Shown here: positions 1 to 9,898 of the stretch, one piece after another
Position numbering within the stretch: the stretch's first letter is position 1
Layout of the letters: each line of letters starts with the position of its first letter
Source of the DNA: Tritrichomonas musculus
Taxonomy: Eukaryota > Parabasalia > Tritrichomonadida > Tritrichomonadidae
NCBI GenBank assembly: GCA_039105265.1
Contig: JAPFFF010000371.1
Coordinates: forward strand, 1-24,382
Reading direction: 5' to 3'
DNA length: 24,382 bases
Program-made: the position numbers and the translations under genes
Notes under the pieces: model-generated
Told to the model about the DNA's origin: nothing
The model's database searches: none
Seen by the model: only the letters and a program-made list of their open reading frames with translations

Positions 1-3000
1 AATGCCTGTCATTTTAATGAAGGCAGGATTGACCGTTTGAATTATAAGACTCTCATTAATAGATATTATTCCCATATTAGATGCATTAATGACCATTTCT
101 GATTCCGATGGTAAATCATCATTGTTTTTCATTCTTGATAAGAAATTCATTAAAATACGGTTTTGACAAACAGAAACAGGAGGTAATGTGTAAATTAATT
201 GCTTGAAACCAGCAAATGAATTATAAAGCATGTTAATGAAAAAGTTCTCAAAAGTAAAAAGAACAACCAAAATGATAATTCCAATGATACAAATCATTTG
301 AATATTTTCATTGTGCTCATCTGAAATATTCTCAGCATAAGTTAAGAGGTAATCTTGGAACGAAATGAATTCATTGTAAATCGACTTGTCAATGCTGTAA
401 GCAATTCCAGCAAATTCAAAAGTAAAGAATATATCATTTAATGCATAGGCTTTTTTCATCATGTTGAAGTAGCTAGTTGCTAGATTAATCTTGTTTGATA
501 ATGAAATACAATCAATGAAATTGGCATAGTTATATTGACCTTCTATATGAGAACAACGATCATTATAATAAAAGTTGTCAAATCTATCGTCTTTTCCTAT
601 GATTTCCATGTCGAGTTGGTTTTGAAATCTTGTAATAATATCAATATTATCTTGTATTTTGGTGGTCGATTCATTTGTTGCTCGATTTAATAATACACTC
701 ATACTAGAGTGGTCAATGGTAACTCCAACCATCAGCTTCATTAATGTTAATGAACGTTGTGAACCACTATTAGACCATTCAAATGCATCAGCCATTGAAT
801 CAAAGAAATCTTGATTTAATGATCCTGAATAAACAACAACAAAAATGCAATCTGCAGTTATCAAAAGGAAAATAAAAGGAAGTATGAAGACTTCAATACT
901 AAAATCATGGGCTGAATGAACAGTTCCTGTTGGGAGCTTTTCTTTACTTTTCAAATAAATGGGTCTAGAAGAAGCTTCCATATCATCTTTATTAAAACAT
1001 CTCAAAATTGTTGATAACGAATTAAACTCTCTCATTACATAAATAAAGTTTATAATTCGAACAACAAAAAATAAAAGAACAGCAACAATTGAAACAATAT
1101 ATGTTAAAATATCAAAAGTATTGGAATAGCGTTCACATTCATCTATACCAGTTTGTGAAACATTTGCAAATAAAGAATTAAAATTCTTGGCAATTAAATA
1201 ACCATTAAAACAAGTTGTAATGCAAAGTTGTAGTTGTTTTTGTGTTACTATTCCTATTTTTTGATAAGAAGAAACTTCGTAGATTTGATTGAGAAACAAA
1301 TTAATTCCTCCTCGAAGTGAAAGACGAGCAATAGTTAAATCATAGTAGAATTCAATATAATTTGTTTGATCCCAATGCCCTAAAACTTCAATTTCTCCAA
1401 TATGTTTGCTAGGCTTTTTAAATATAATATCGAGAACTTGGTGAATTTGTTCTCGAATTTCTTCACAAATCATGTTGAGTTTTAAGTATGGCTGATTAAA
1501 AACAGAAGGAAAATTGGGTAAATCAGTTAACTTAATTGATAATTGAGACGCAAGTAAAGGTCCTAAATCGTTAGTTTGATACGTATATTCAAGAAGTCTT
1601 GTGCCAACATTTAAAGTTGCATATTCAATAGAATTTGCAATTTTTGAAGTTAAAATATTCGATTCCATTAATTCATATGGGTTGTCAACGGTAGATTTGA
1701 CTACTAAAATTAAAACAATGAAGCATATTAAAATTAAAACAAGAGATACAATTGAGAGTCCGCGAAGCATATTTAAAGATTTCAATGATGATTTGTCAAT
1801 TACTTCTTGTAAAGAGACTCTAAGCTTACTATGATCAAATATTTCAGATGCAATATCATCGTTACGAAAGTCAGAGCTGCAATTGGAACTTGAACCATTT
1901 GTTAATGAACTTGCTGTTGGCATCATTTCTGTTGCTTGTCCAGCACCTGTCATTAAAAGTTGAGGTTCATTATTCTTTAAATACATTCCATGACAGTCTA
2001 GGATTTTTTCTGTCAAATAACGCGGAAATGTGTTGGCAAAAGAACGAAAAGCATAATCATGAACAATCCTATGACCAAGTTCAATCATTTTCAAACTTTT
2101 TAAATAATGAATTGATGATTTATAATCACCCATTGCTTCTATAAGAAATCGTATATACTGATCATATATCTTTTGTGATCTTGGAAACTGATCAAGTGCA
2201 TCTAAGTAGGAAGATGATGTTCGTATTGATGAATTTCTGAAGTAACGTAATGATGCTGTTGATATATCACTTTTTGTATGGGATATCTCACCCCAAAAAC
2301 CTCGAACCATAGAAATTGTTTCTTCAGACATTTTGAATAAAAGTTTTGCTTCGCTCATTTCTTCTTTGGATGACACACTTTGCCGAATAACATTCACTTT
2401 TCTTGACTGATATAGGATGTAGCTTTGGATAATTGAAAAAATTGCCCCGGTTCTATTAACAGTAGCTATCAATTGAGAAAGAAATTGCATTTGGGCAGGA
2501 ATCATTGCAGTTAGCTTAATTAAAAAAAACAATATATTAGGACTTGCCCTTATATTTATCAGATATTTCATGAAAGAAAAATCAACACATAATGGAGATA
2601 AATTGGATATTCCCACCTGAATGTAAAAAATAGCCATTGAATCACTTCCCAGGTTAATTGACTCAAGAAACTCTTTTTTATCTTGCTCATTATTGTCCTC
2701 CTGATTGAAATCCATTTTTTTAAGCGCCAATTTTATTTTAAATTTATCAAAAAATGAATATAAAATGCAGAAAACAATAAAAACAGCTAGAGGAACAAAA
2801 ATTAGAATAATATAACTAAGATCTTTGAAATAATTAACAATAGATAGAATTAATCCGACGATAGAAAGCCAGCAAATCGATTGGAAAATTGAATTCATAT
2901 ACGATTTAATTAAGGGAAGGTAATACATGAGATACAATTGATAAAAGTTTAATACAATACCAGTTACAAATCCAACAAAGACAAACCAACCAGGAAATAG

Positions 3001-3795
3001 ATTTAGTGCGGGAGTTAAAAAAGATGTAATTCCGATTGTAATTGTGAAAACATTTTTAATTCTTGAGTCCCAACTTGCATCAATATTACGTGAAATATAT
3101 ACCGAATGACATGTAAAGTTTGTGTTCCAAATTGTAAATGCAAGAATTATGAGAGCAGGTATTGCAGAAATTATAAAATAAACAATTGATGATGTTGATC
3201 TATGCGAATCAATTTGCCATATTGCGTATCCTGCAATTCCACATGCAGGTGTAAAAATAATTGGATTTAAAATAGATAATAAAAAGTATGCAACATACAA
3301 ACTCCATTTCATAAATGATCTTTTCTTTCTATACCAGTATAAAATGTAAATAAGAAATAATAATTCTACTGCAAAATATGCAATAACAGCAACATAACAA
3401 GGATAGCAATTATAAAAAGCATCTTGAGTTATCATACTATCATCTTCAAAATCGTTATCAGAATTCATTATATCAATTACGCCAAAATTAATTGAATACG
3501 ATAATATACGTATAATTTTAGGTGTAGATGAAATTGAATCCCAAATATAATGATTACCTATATACATATTTGCTGCTATAGATTGAAGTATCTGGATAAA
3601 AATCAAAAGAAAACAAAAAATAGAAGGTAAAACAACAACACGGGATATTTCAGAAAATAACGGGAAAATATATGACTCTTCAAATTGTTGAGTACGAACA
3701 TCTTCATTAAGTGAACCTGCATATTCTGATATTGTTAATTGAGATGGTGATTTAATGCTTGATGTTGTGGATGTTTGATTTGTTGGAACTGACAT
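1..3795 (-). CDS. Multi-transmembrane PAS-domain protein, trichomonad receptor-cyclase-like (partial, C-terminus outside window)
   Basis: An uninterrupted minus-strand frame of 1265 codons starts at the ATG at 3793-3795 (protein begins MSVPTNQTSTTSSIKSPSQL) and is still open at base 1. Hydrophobic segments lie near residues 53-72, 132-153, 166-190, 204-224, 247-264, 267-288, 304-321 and 326-348. A soluble stretch of about 330 residues follows, including a helical TPR-like part around 530-575. Further membrane segments lie at about 679-699, 896-920, 968-990 and 1166-1186. Right after the last helix a PAS domain begins (about 1236 on; IIQTVNPAFIKMTGI at the window edge). Many membrane helices followed by PAS is the layout of the large trichomonad adenylyl/guanylyl cyclase family, where a class III cyclase domain comes last; that domain would lie beyond the window, so cyclase activity is inferred. 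A PAS-only relative is possible. The start is supported by an initiator-like motif 15 nt upstream. Confidence 0.8.
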   Translation of the reverse strand, partial: MSVPTNQTSTTSSIKSPSQLTISEYAGSLNEDVRTQQFEESYIFPLFSEISRVVVLPSIFCFLLIFIQILQSIAANMYIGNHYIWDSISSTPKIIRILSYSINFGVIDIMNSDNDFEDDSMITQDAFYNCYPCYVAVIAYFAVELLFLIYILYWYRKKRSFMKWSLYVAYFLLSILNPIIFTPACGIAGYAIWQIDSHRSTSSIVYFIISAIPALIILAFTIWNTNFTCHSVYISRNIDASWDSRIKNVFTITIGITSFLTPALNLFPGWFVFVGFVTGIVLNFYQLYLMYYLPLIKSYMNSIFQSICWLSIVGLILSIVNYFKDLSYIILIFVPLAVFIVFCILYSFFDKFKIKLALKKMDFNQEDNNEQDKKEFLESINLGSDSMAIFYIQVGISNLSPLCVDFSFMKYLINIRASPNILFFLIKLTAMIPAQMQFLSQLIATVNRTGAIFSIIQSYILYQSRKVNVIRQSVSSKEEMSEAKLLFKMSEETISMVRGFWGEISHTKSDISTASLRYFRNSSIRTSSSYLDALDQFPRSQKIYDQYIRFLIEAMGDYKSSIHYLKSLKMIELGHRIVHDYAFRSFANTFPRYLTEKILDCHGMYLKNNEPQLLMTGAGQATEMMPTASSLTNGSSSNCSSDFRNDDIASEIFDHSKLRVSLQEVIDKSSLKSLNMLRGLSIVSLVLILICFIVLILVVKSTVDNPYELMESNILTSKIANSIEYATLNVGTRLLEYTYQTNDLGPLLASQLSIKLTDLPNFPSVFNQPYLKLNMICEEIREQIHQVLDIIFKKPSKHIGEIEVLGHWDQTNYIEFYYDLTIARLSLRGGINLFLNQIYEVSSYQKIGIVTQKQLQLCITTCFNGYLIAKNFNSLFANVSQTGIDECERYSNTFDILTYIVSIVAVLLFFVVRIINFIYVMREFNSLSTILRCFNKDDMEASSRPIYLKSKEKLPTGTVHSAHDFSIEVFILPFIFLLITADCIFVVVYSGSLNQDFFDSMADAFEWSNSGSQRSLTLMKLMVGVTIDHSSMSVLLNRATNESTTKIQDNIDIITRFQNQLDMEIIGKDDRFDNFYYNDRCSHIEGQYNYANFIDCISLSNKINLATSYFNMMKKAYALNDIFFTFEFAGIAYSIDKSIYNEFISFQDYLLTYAENISDEHNENIQMICIIGIIILVVLFTFENFFINMLYNSFAGFKQLIYTLPPVSVCQNRILMNFLSRMKNNDDLPSESEMVINASNMGIISINESLIIQTVNPAFIKMTGI

Positions 3796-3807
3796 TGAAA
3801 AGGATTA

Positions 3808-3812
3808 AATGA
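3808..3812 (-). promoter_or_regulatory. Initiator-like (Inr) motif of the membrane PAS gene
   Basis: Read on the minus strand this is TCATT, matching the trichomonad initiator consensus TCA(+1)YW. It would give a 5' leader of about 15 nt, typical for trichomonads. The motif is short and the region AT-rich, so chance occurrence is possible. Confidence 0.35.
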
Positions 3813-4824
3813 TGTATTAAATTTTTTTTCAATGAATCAAAAACGTTATTTACTTTGATTTTTCATCTTAAGATTTTCTTCAGAAAAAAAAGGGTTCATT
3901 TGAATTTTTTTATCATATTCAAATATTCAATTGTACTTATAATTATCTATTTAAAAATCATTTTTAAATAATTTAATATTTTTCTTGGATATAATATGAA
4001 AAATCCTAATTCAAATGAACATTTTAAATTTTTAAATATATATTAATTTTATAATTATATAATTTTTAATTAATTTTATAGTTTTTTTTTATGATATTCA
4101 ATCAAAAATAAATAAAACAATTATTTTTTTTAAAATAACTTACAGAAATATTGAAAGCGATCAGTTAATAATTTAATTTTAATTTTTAGCAAATTTAAAT
4201 ATATAAAATGATATTAGTATTATGTTTAATGCTTAATATATATCATAATTATAGAATTTTATATTTAAAATTATTAATAAAAATTATTGAATAAGATATT
4301 TTAATTATAAATTTTACAACATATTTTTTTCCAATATTTTAAGATCTTATCATAGCATTTGCATTAACCTGAGATATTATATTCAACATATTAAAAGTAA
4401 TTGTGATGATTTGAAATATTTAAAAAATCACTGCAATATACTTGTTTTATGAATTGATTATTTAGTAAAAAAGCATATGATAATATATATATATTATTAA
4501 ATGAAAAATACAATTATAATTATGGAAAAAAGTTCCAATATATTTTTTTTTTTCAAGATCTCTCATTTTAATTTTTTTTGTTGAAATTAAAATGATATCA
4601 ACTTTTTGATAAAAAGTAAATCATCGATCATCTTTTAAATATTCTATGTATTAAAAGGTTCCTTTTCAAAATCTTTCAAATATATTCTTTTCAATAAAAT
4701 GTATAGAAAAATATTTTTATATTATCAGAAGTTCTAGCAGAGAACCGGCGTTTATTAACAGGATATTATATATACAGATTGATCCGATTTTATTAAAAAA
4801 TTGCTAATATCAGGTGAAATAATC

Positions 4825-4850
4825 TTCATAAAGTAATTAACAAATTATAT
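4825..4850 (+). repeat. 26-bp direct repeat, copy 1
   Basis: The sequence TTCATAAAGTAATTAACAAA plus six further bases (TTATAT) recurs exactly at 4995-5020, 170 bp downstream and in the same orientation. The sequence around the copies is different. The role is unknown; it could be the footprint of a local duplication. Confidence 0.7.
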
Positions 4851-4994
4851 GAAATTGTTGCTATAGAATATGATAGAATGATAGGTGTCACATAGTTAAA
4901 CATTGTACATTTATATGGTGAGATATATTATTTTTTTTTTACAAAAATGTATATAATACATAAGGGCAAAGGAATTATTTTGGGAAATTAAATA

Positions 4995-5020
4995 TTCATA
5001 AAGTAATTAACAAATTATAT
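4995..5020 (+). repeat. 26-bp direct repeat, copy 2
   Basis: Exact second copy of the repeat at 4825-4850. It lies 63 bp beyond the stop codon of the initiator-binding-like gene, so it could fall in or just past its 3' untranslated region. Confidence 0.7.
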
Positions 5021-5083
5021 ATCTTGATCATAACTAGAATAAAATTCTAGAAATTTGAGGAACGAGTGAAAAAATAAACAAAG

Positions 5084-6712
5084 TTAGATTTTAAAATTTC
5101 TGATTTGAGAACGAGATTCATTACTCCATTTGCATTTAGATATTTCATTGGCATGCGATTCTTCAGTAAATTCGCCTGTTTTATGCATAAAAAGTCTCAC
5201 AATTGATTCGTCTATTTCAGAGGGGAGATCAAAATCAACATCGAAATCTGTTGGAGGATCAGCTAATCTACCAGAAGAATCAATCAAATTTGGGCCAACA
5301 AATGGCTCAGTTTGATGATTTCGATATGAGCAAAATGGAGGAATTAATTCATTTGAAATAATATTTTGTATCAATGGAACCTGCTGAACTTGCTGGACTT
5401 GTTGCTGACAATTAATGCCTGGCAATTGACCTTGAAATACTGGAATAACATTTGAATAAATATTTGGCCCATTGTAATATACATTCATTTGACTATTTAA
5501 ATTGTTTTGGTTTTGATAAACAATATTGCTCATATCAAAATTATTTTTGTTGTTAGGTGATTGAATGCTTAAAGACATCATATAAAGTTTTTGTTTAGCT
5601 TCACGTAAAGATAATTCTACAAATCCATGAGTCATAAAAGCACCACATGAACTGAATAAAGCTGCAGATGGACGTGAAACGTTTAAAAGCTTTCCAAAAA
5701 CATCTCTATTTACCATAATTAGGACATGAGCCACCCATTTAACTCCAATTTCCATGAACAAAGATGGATAACGCTTAGTAATAGCTAATGCATTCCAAAG
5801 TTTAAATTCAAAACGGAGACTTTTTGAAGAACGAGCACGGAAAAAATCACGTTTTAGATCATCAAGCGTTAAGATACCACTCTGTATCCAATAATCTCTT
5901 GGAAGAAAACCAAGTTTATTTGGATCAATTGTTATTTCTTGTAAATTTGTTTTTATGCTCATTTTGCTGGAAGATTTTTTAGAAATGTCAGTTACAGAAT
6001 CAGTATCATTCACGTTATCAGTGTCTGTTAATGCGTATGCAAGAGATGAGGTGGATGGTGAATTATTTGATGAATCAGGTTCTGCTTTTGTGTCAAATGA
6101 ATTATTACTAAAATTCTGTAGAACATTTGAATCATTAACGCCATTATATTTCTTTTTATCAGCAGGAAAAATTGCGATAGTATGATTAGTTTTTGAATCA
6201 TTTCCATTATTGGCACGAAGAGTATTATCTGAGTGAGCATTATCAGTATTTATTAATTGACTTGTAAAAGGTGGCTTAAAATATGCATTATTTTTGCATT
6301 CAGTTTGATGATAATCTAAACCAAAATTACTATTTTCTTTTGTAATGTTGTTACTTGGCTGAATAAAAGATTGTTGATTGCTATTTAAAGAAGATTGATT
6401 TATAATTAAATGTGGCACATGTAAATTAGTATTAGATATTTCATTTTCATTTTGATTTTGATGAGAAAAATCTTTAGGATAATTTTGATTTGGAAATAAC
6501 GTTCTTCCTCGAATATTATTATCATTTTTTTCGCTTTCATCGCTTTTAATAAATGATAAATGAGGACTTTGCTTAATAGAAGCATCATTTTGAACATTGA
6601 AAAAATCATTCATATTTCGAGGATAATTTAATTCAAAAGCAGGAAATGATGATTCAATACTAGGTAAAGGTGGTAAATGCTGTTCATGATTCTTTTTAGG
6701 GGAATAATTCAT
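5084..6712 (-). CDS. Asn/Ser/Gln-rich protein with a probable initiator-binding (IBD) domain
   Basis: This is a 542-residue protein. Residues 1 to about 260 are low-complexity and rich in Asn, Ser, Asp and Gln, without recognisable domains. A compact domain follows at about 265-372: FLPRDYW near 270, an FEFKLWNAL helix, GVKWV, VNRDVFGKLL, and ALFSSCGAFMTHGFVEL. The order Pro-Asp-Tyr / KLW..L / GV.W / VN..VF is what I would expect of the winged-helix initiator-binding domain of trichomonad IBP39, which binds the Inr core promoter. This assignment is from motif memory, not a search. The C-terminal 170 residues are again low-complexity with a Gln-rich patch (CQQQVQQVQQVP near 435). The likely role is a nuclear DNA-binding transcription factor. 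I found no clear TCAYW motif in the 60 nt upstream. Alternative: another lineage-specific DNA-binding domain of unknown function. Confidence 0.7.
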   Translation of the reverse strand: MNYSPKKNHEQHLPPLPSIESSFPAFELNYPRNMNDFFNVQNDASIKQSPHLSFIKSDESEKNDNNIRGRTLFPNQNYPKDFSHQNQNENEISNTNLHVPHLIINQSSLNSNQQSFIQPSNNITKENSNFGLDYHQTECKNNAYFKPPFTSQLINTDNAHSDNTLRANNGNDSKTNHTIAIFPADKKKYNGVNDSNVLQNFSNNSFDTKAEPDSSNNSPSTSSLAYALTDTDNVNDTDSVTDISKKSSSKMSIKTNLQEITIDPNKLGFLPRDYWIQSGILTLDDLKRDFFRARSSKSLRFEFKLWNALAITKRYPSLFMEIGVKWVAHVLIMVNRDVFGKLLNVSRPSAALFSSCGAFMTHGFVELSLREAKQKLYMMSLSIQSPNNKNNFDMSNIVYQNQNNLNSQMNVYYNGPNIYSNVIPVFQGQLPGINCQQQVQQVQQVPLIQNIISNELIPPFCSYRNHQTEPFVGPNLIDSSGRLADPPTDFDVDFDLPSEIDESIVRLFMHKTGEFTEESHANEISKCKWSNESRSQIRNFKI

Positions 6713-8002
6713 GAAAATAAGAAAAGGTAATTTGAGGTTGCCGATCCTTCTCTGAAAATAAATTTCTGAATGTTTTTATCGATCTTGGTAAAAAACAAGA
6801 TCAATTGGTCAGTTTTTTATCAATTGAAAATCGAGATTAAACGTTTGAAAAAAGATTATTTTTTATGATAGATGATTGAAAGATTTTAAAAAGATTATTT
6901 TATTATTGTCAGAATTTTTTCATTAAATCAAAATATTGAATAAATATTTTCGAATAATCTTTTGAAAACTATTTGAGAAAGTTAACAAATTTGAATTCTT
7001 TTTGTGTGAGATAAAAACCTTTCAAATTTTTGAAATAAATTGATAGCATTAAGAAAACAATTGAAAGTATATTTAATGGAAAAATTAAATAGAATCATCC
7101 AAAACAAAAATTTGAGTGAGTGATGGAAGAATAAATAATTATAAATAAAAAATCAGATATCCAAATATTTTTAAAATTGTAAATAATATTTTGATATATT
7201 ATATTATTTTATAAAACTTAAAATTCAGATAATTATTTTTAAACTTTTTGTTCTGAAATAATATATTTTCAAAAAAGTTTTCTCAATAAAAGTTTATTTA
7301 TCACAATTGTGTTTAACATTCATTTTGCATATGAAATATATTTTTGGATCTTTTAAATGTAAATGATCGATATATGTCAAATTCAATTAATTATATAAAC
7401 ACTGAATTTTTGAATACTTTTACTTTTGACAATTTTCTAAGTTATATTACCATAACCAATTCAATAGAGGTGTTGACACTGACTTCACATAAATTTTGAA
7501 TTATTAAAATATTTATATCTTTTAAAATATAAGAATATATACATAATATACTTATTGTATATTATTTTATAATATTTAAATATTTATATATATCTATTTT
7601 TAAGTCGAGATGCTAGATTTTGATGTCTAAAAATCCAATGTAAATCATTCGTTGAAAAACAGCTATCTCGACATATGGCAACGTATGAAAACAAAATGTA
7701 TAATATATAATATTATATAATATTACTATATTTATTATAAACTTTAATTTTGTCAGAATCATATATATAATGAGAAAAATGTATTTTAATTGTTTTTTTT
7801 TTTTGTTTTTTGTTTAGACAAATACATCATAGAACTAATATTTTTGATTCATTCACTCTTATATAGTTTTGATACTTGCTATAATAATAATATTTCTAAT
7901 TAATGATATTAATAAATACCTATGATTCGGCTGTGGAGATAGTTTTTTGTATTAATTTTTTCCTATCAATTTTTTAGTTCTGAAACTTTATTTCATTTTG
8001 AA
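6713..8002. other. AT-rich intergenic region, no gene seen
   Basis: About 1.3 kb upstream of the initiator-binding-like gene. It holds homopolymer and TA-rich runs, and no open frame with protein-like composition on either strand. One short inverted repeat is present: GTCGAGAT at 7604-7611 and its complement ATCTCGAC at 7665-7672. Confidence 0.65.
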
Positions 8003-8004
8003 TA

Positions 8005-8055
8005 CAGTAAGGTTGTAAAATTCAAAAACGTCTCAAAAGAGGAAAATCTACTTTT
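8005..8055 (+). repeat. Left terminal inverted repeat of the 390-bp element
   Basis: Begins CAGTAAGGTT and continues into AGGAAAATC and ACTTTTT blocks that recur in reverse complement at 8344-8394. Confidence 0.7.
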
Positions 8056-8343
8056 TCATAGAAAACGATTAAAATGAATTTAAAATAAAAGTCAAAATAA
8101 CGAATTTAATTCAAATTTGGATTTTCCTTTATAGCGTTGCAAAAATGGAAAATCCACTTTTTGAATGATGCTCATTTTTTCATATAGAGATAGGAAAGCA
8201 CTATTTGATGAATATAATGTCGCAAACAGCTGTGTGATAAACTTAATCATGGAAATATTATTTCTTAAAATGGTAGGTTTAAACAAGATTTTCTCTCTAT
8301 TTCTTTATTTCTTTCATTTTTATTAATGAAAATTTTTTTCTCA

Positions 8344-8394
8344 AAAAGTCGATTTTCCTATTTTGAAACGTTTTCCAATTTTGAAACCTTACTG
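8344..8394 (-). repeat. Right terminal inverted repeat of the 390-bp element
   Basis: Reverse complement begins CAGTAAGGTT and matches 8005-8055 with about 7 mismatches. It is followed by the TA at 8395-8396. Confidence 0.7.
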
Positions 8395-8402
8395 TATAAT
8401 TG

Positions 8403-8456
8403 AAATACCCATATTTATAAACGTCCATCTAAAATCGCAGAAGAGAACTCTGACAC
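8403..8456 (+). repeat. Left terminal inverted repeat of the 1550-bp element
   Basis: 54 bp starting AAATACCCATATTTATAAAC, with a GCAGAAGAGA block near 8437-8446. It matches the reverse complement of 9899-9952 with 5 mismatches. Confidence 0.8.
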
Positions 8457-9439
8457 GATTTTAAAGTTACAAAAAAGCCTTCATATTTTATATTTTACAA
8501 CAAATAAGTATAATAATAATATATTATAAAATATATATTAAATATATTGAATTTTATATTTTATAAATATCGATTGTTTTTTAGAGATATAAATAGATTT
8601 ATGTTTAATTCAATTATTCACTTGATTTTAAAAACTCACAATTTTTTCTGAATTAAAAATTTTTCGTCGTAAAATTTATTCAAATTGGTGACAATTCTTT
8701 TTTCTCCTCTCAATTTTATAAAATTTTGTGTGATGGTTACATTTTTTGTCCGTTTAATTTTTAGTTGGAGTGCTAAAAGTCATATTTCCTCTTTATCAAT
8801 CTCAAAACAAAATTTATCATCATCTTAGTTATTAATAGATGAAGCTATATTCTTGTTTTTATCCAAGAATTTTGAATTTTGGAACATTAAATTTGTTAAT
8901 ATCTTTTGATGTTCACAAGACCCAACCATACTTACTCTGCCAAAAATTACTTTCATTCCTCACTCTATAAGAATATCACGGTAAAAAACGAATTTAAAAA
9001 TTGGCTCACAAAAAGTTTCACTTTTTTAAGTAATATTTGCTATTTTTAATAGCAAAACTTTAATATATTTTGTTTATATTGGTATATTTAGAATTGCCAT
9101 CAGATGATCCATATGATGCAATAGTCAAATAGAAAATTTATTTTTGGTCCGTTATTTATCAGACCAAATTTCTTATTTTTGGAAAATAAATATGTAGTTA
9201 TCTTTTAAATATATAAATATTGCTATTTTATATATTTTTTTGTTTTAGAAAAGCTTTCTTAGGCTTATTTTGAACAATTTATTTTGAGATGAAAAAAACA
9301 AATTTGACCAAAAAAGCATTGAAAAAGTTAACCAATTCTTAGAAAATTATAACTTAAAAAAGCAAGAAAAAAGAAAAATTATACAATAAAGCATTATCAA
9401 ATGTAAATATTTATTAAATGTTTATTATATATTCAACTA

Positions 9440-9715
9440 AAAAGAGAGAGATTTAAGATAAATCTCAAAAAAATGAAATATGTATGCCAAAAGGAACTTC
9501 AAATTCAGCACTATATGCTTAGATAGTGATCGTAAACCTAAAAACTTTTCAATTTTTGTATATTCCGTCGGTAATCGGTAGGATTTGGTTTCGCTGATCT
9601 GTCTATATCTCGATTTTTTGGGCTTTGCTGAGTCGTCTATCGATATTCCGATTGCTTTTTTGATGATTTTTTGTTGATTTATGTATAAATCTGGCTGAAA
9701 TAAGGAGAATCTAAA
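9440..9715 (-). other. 92-codon open frame without ATG inside the 1550-bp element
   Basis: Stop-to-stop open frame on the minus strand. Its middle part has protein-like composition (for example KKAIGISIDDSAKPKKSRYR and LPTEYTKIEKFLGLRSLSKH) and is richer in G and C than the surrounding DNA. There is no ATG and no domain I recognise. It may be the remnant of a coding region the element once carried. The plus strand of the same stretch is also fairly open, so coding on this strand is not proven. Confidence 0.3.
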
Positions 9716-9898
9716 TTAATGAATCTATTGACCAAATAAAAAGTGCCAAAGATTTGATAGTAAATCAATAGAAAATCATTATAACAATAGGCAAATTAAT
9801 TCAAAAAGTTATTTATATTGAAAAAAATGAGATATTTCAAAGATGTTAATTCTTTTTTGAATTACTTAATTAAAAGTGGATTTTTTCTGAAAAGTTAA

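Larger units (their letters stand above)
3813..5083. other. AT-rich intergenic region
   Basis: About 1.27 kb of strongly AT-rich sequence between the start of the membrane PAS gene and the stop of the initiator-binding-like gene. I see no open frame with coding character, no tRNA-like fold and no transposon ends. The only structure noted is a 26-bp direct repeat near its right end, listed separately. Confidence 0.7.
8005..8394. mobile_element. 390-bp miniature inverted-repeat element with mariner/Tc1-like ends
   Basis: The two ends form a terminal inverted repeat of about 51 bp (8005-8055 and 8344-8394). The outer ten bases, CAGTAAGGTT, match perfectly, and there are about 7 mismatches further in. 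Each end is bordered by TA (8003-8004 and 8395-8396). CAGT-type ends flanked by a TA duplication are the signature of the Tc1/mariner superfamily. The element is far too short for a transposase and so would be non-autonomous. An inner segment near 8137-8165 (TGGAAAATCCACTTTTTGA) resembles the inner part of the repeat, so the ends may be partly duplicated inside. A 64-codon open frame inside on the minus strand (8092-8286) has no recognisable content. Confidence 0.7.

Noticed and set aside
1601-2144. Small plus-strand open frames at 1601-1834 and 1848-2144
   Set aside because: They are antisense to the continuous 1265-codon membrane PAS gene and have no recognisable content.
4731-4770. tRNA-like stretch around AGAACCGGCG
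   Set aside because: A GC-richer island is present, but no acceptor, D, anticodon and T arms can be paired around it.
8092-8286. 64-codon minus-strand open frame as a mariner transposase remnant
   Set aside because: No DDD/E-type motif or helix-turn-helix pattern can be seen, and the composition is that of AT-rich noncoding DNA.
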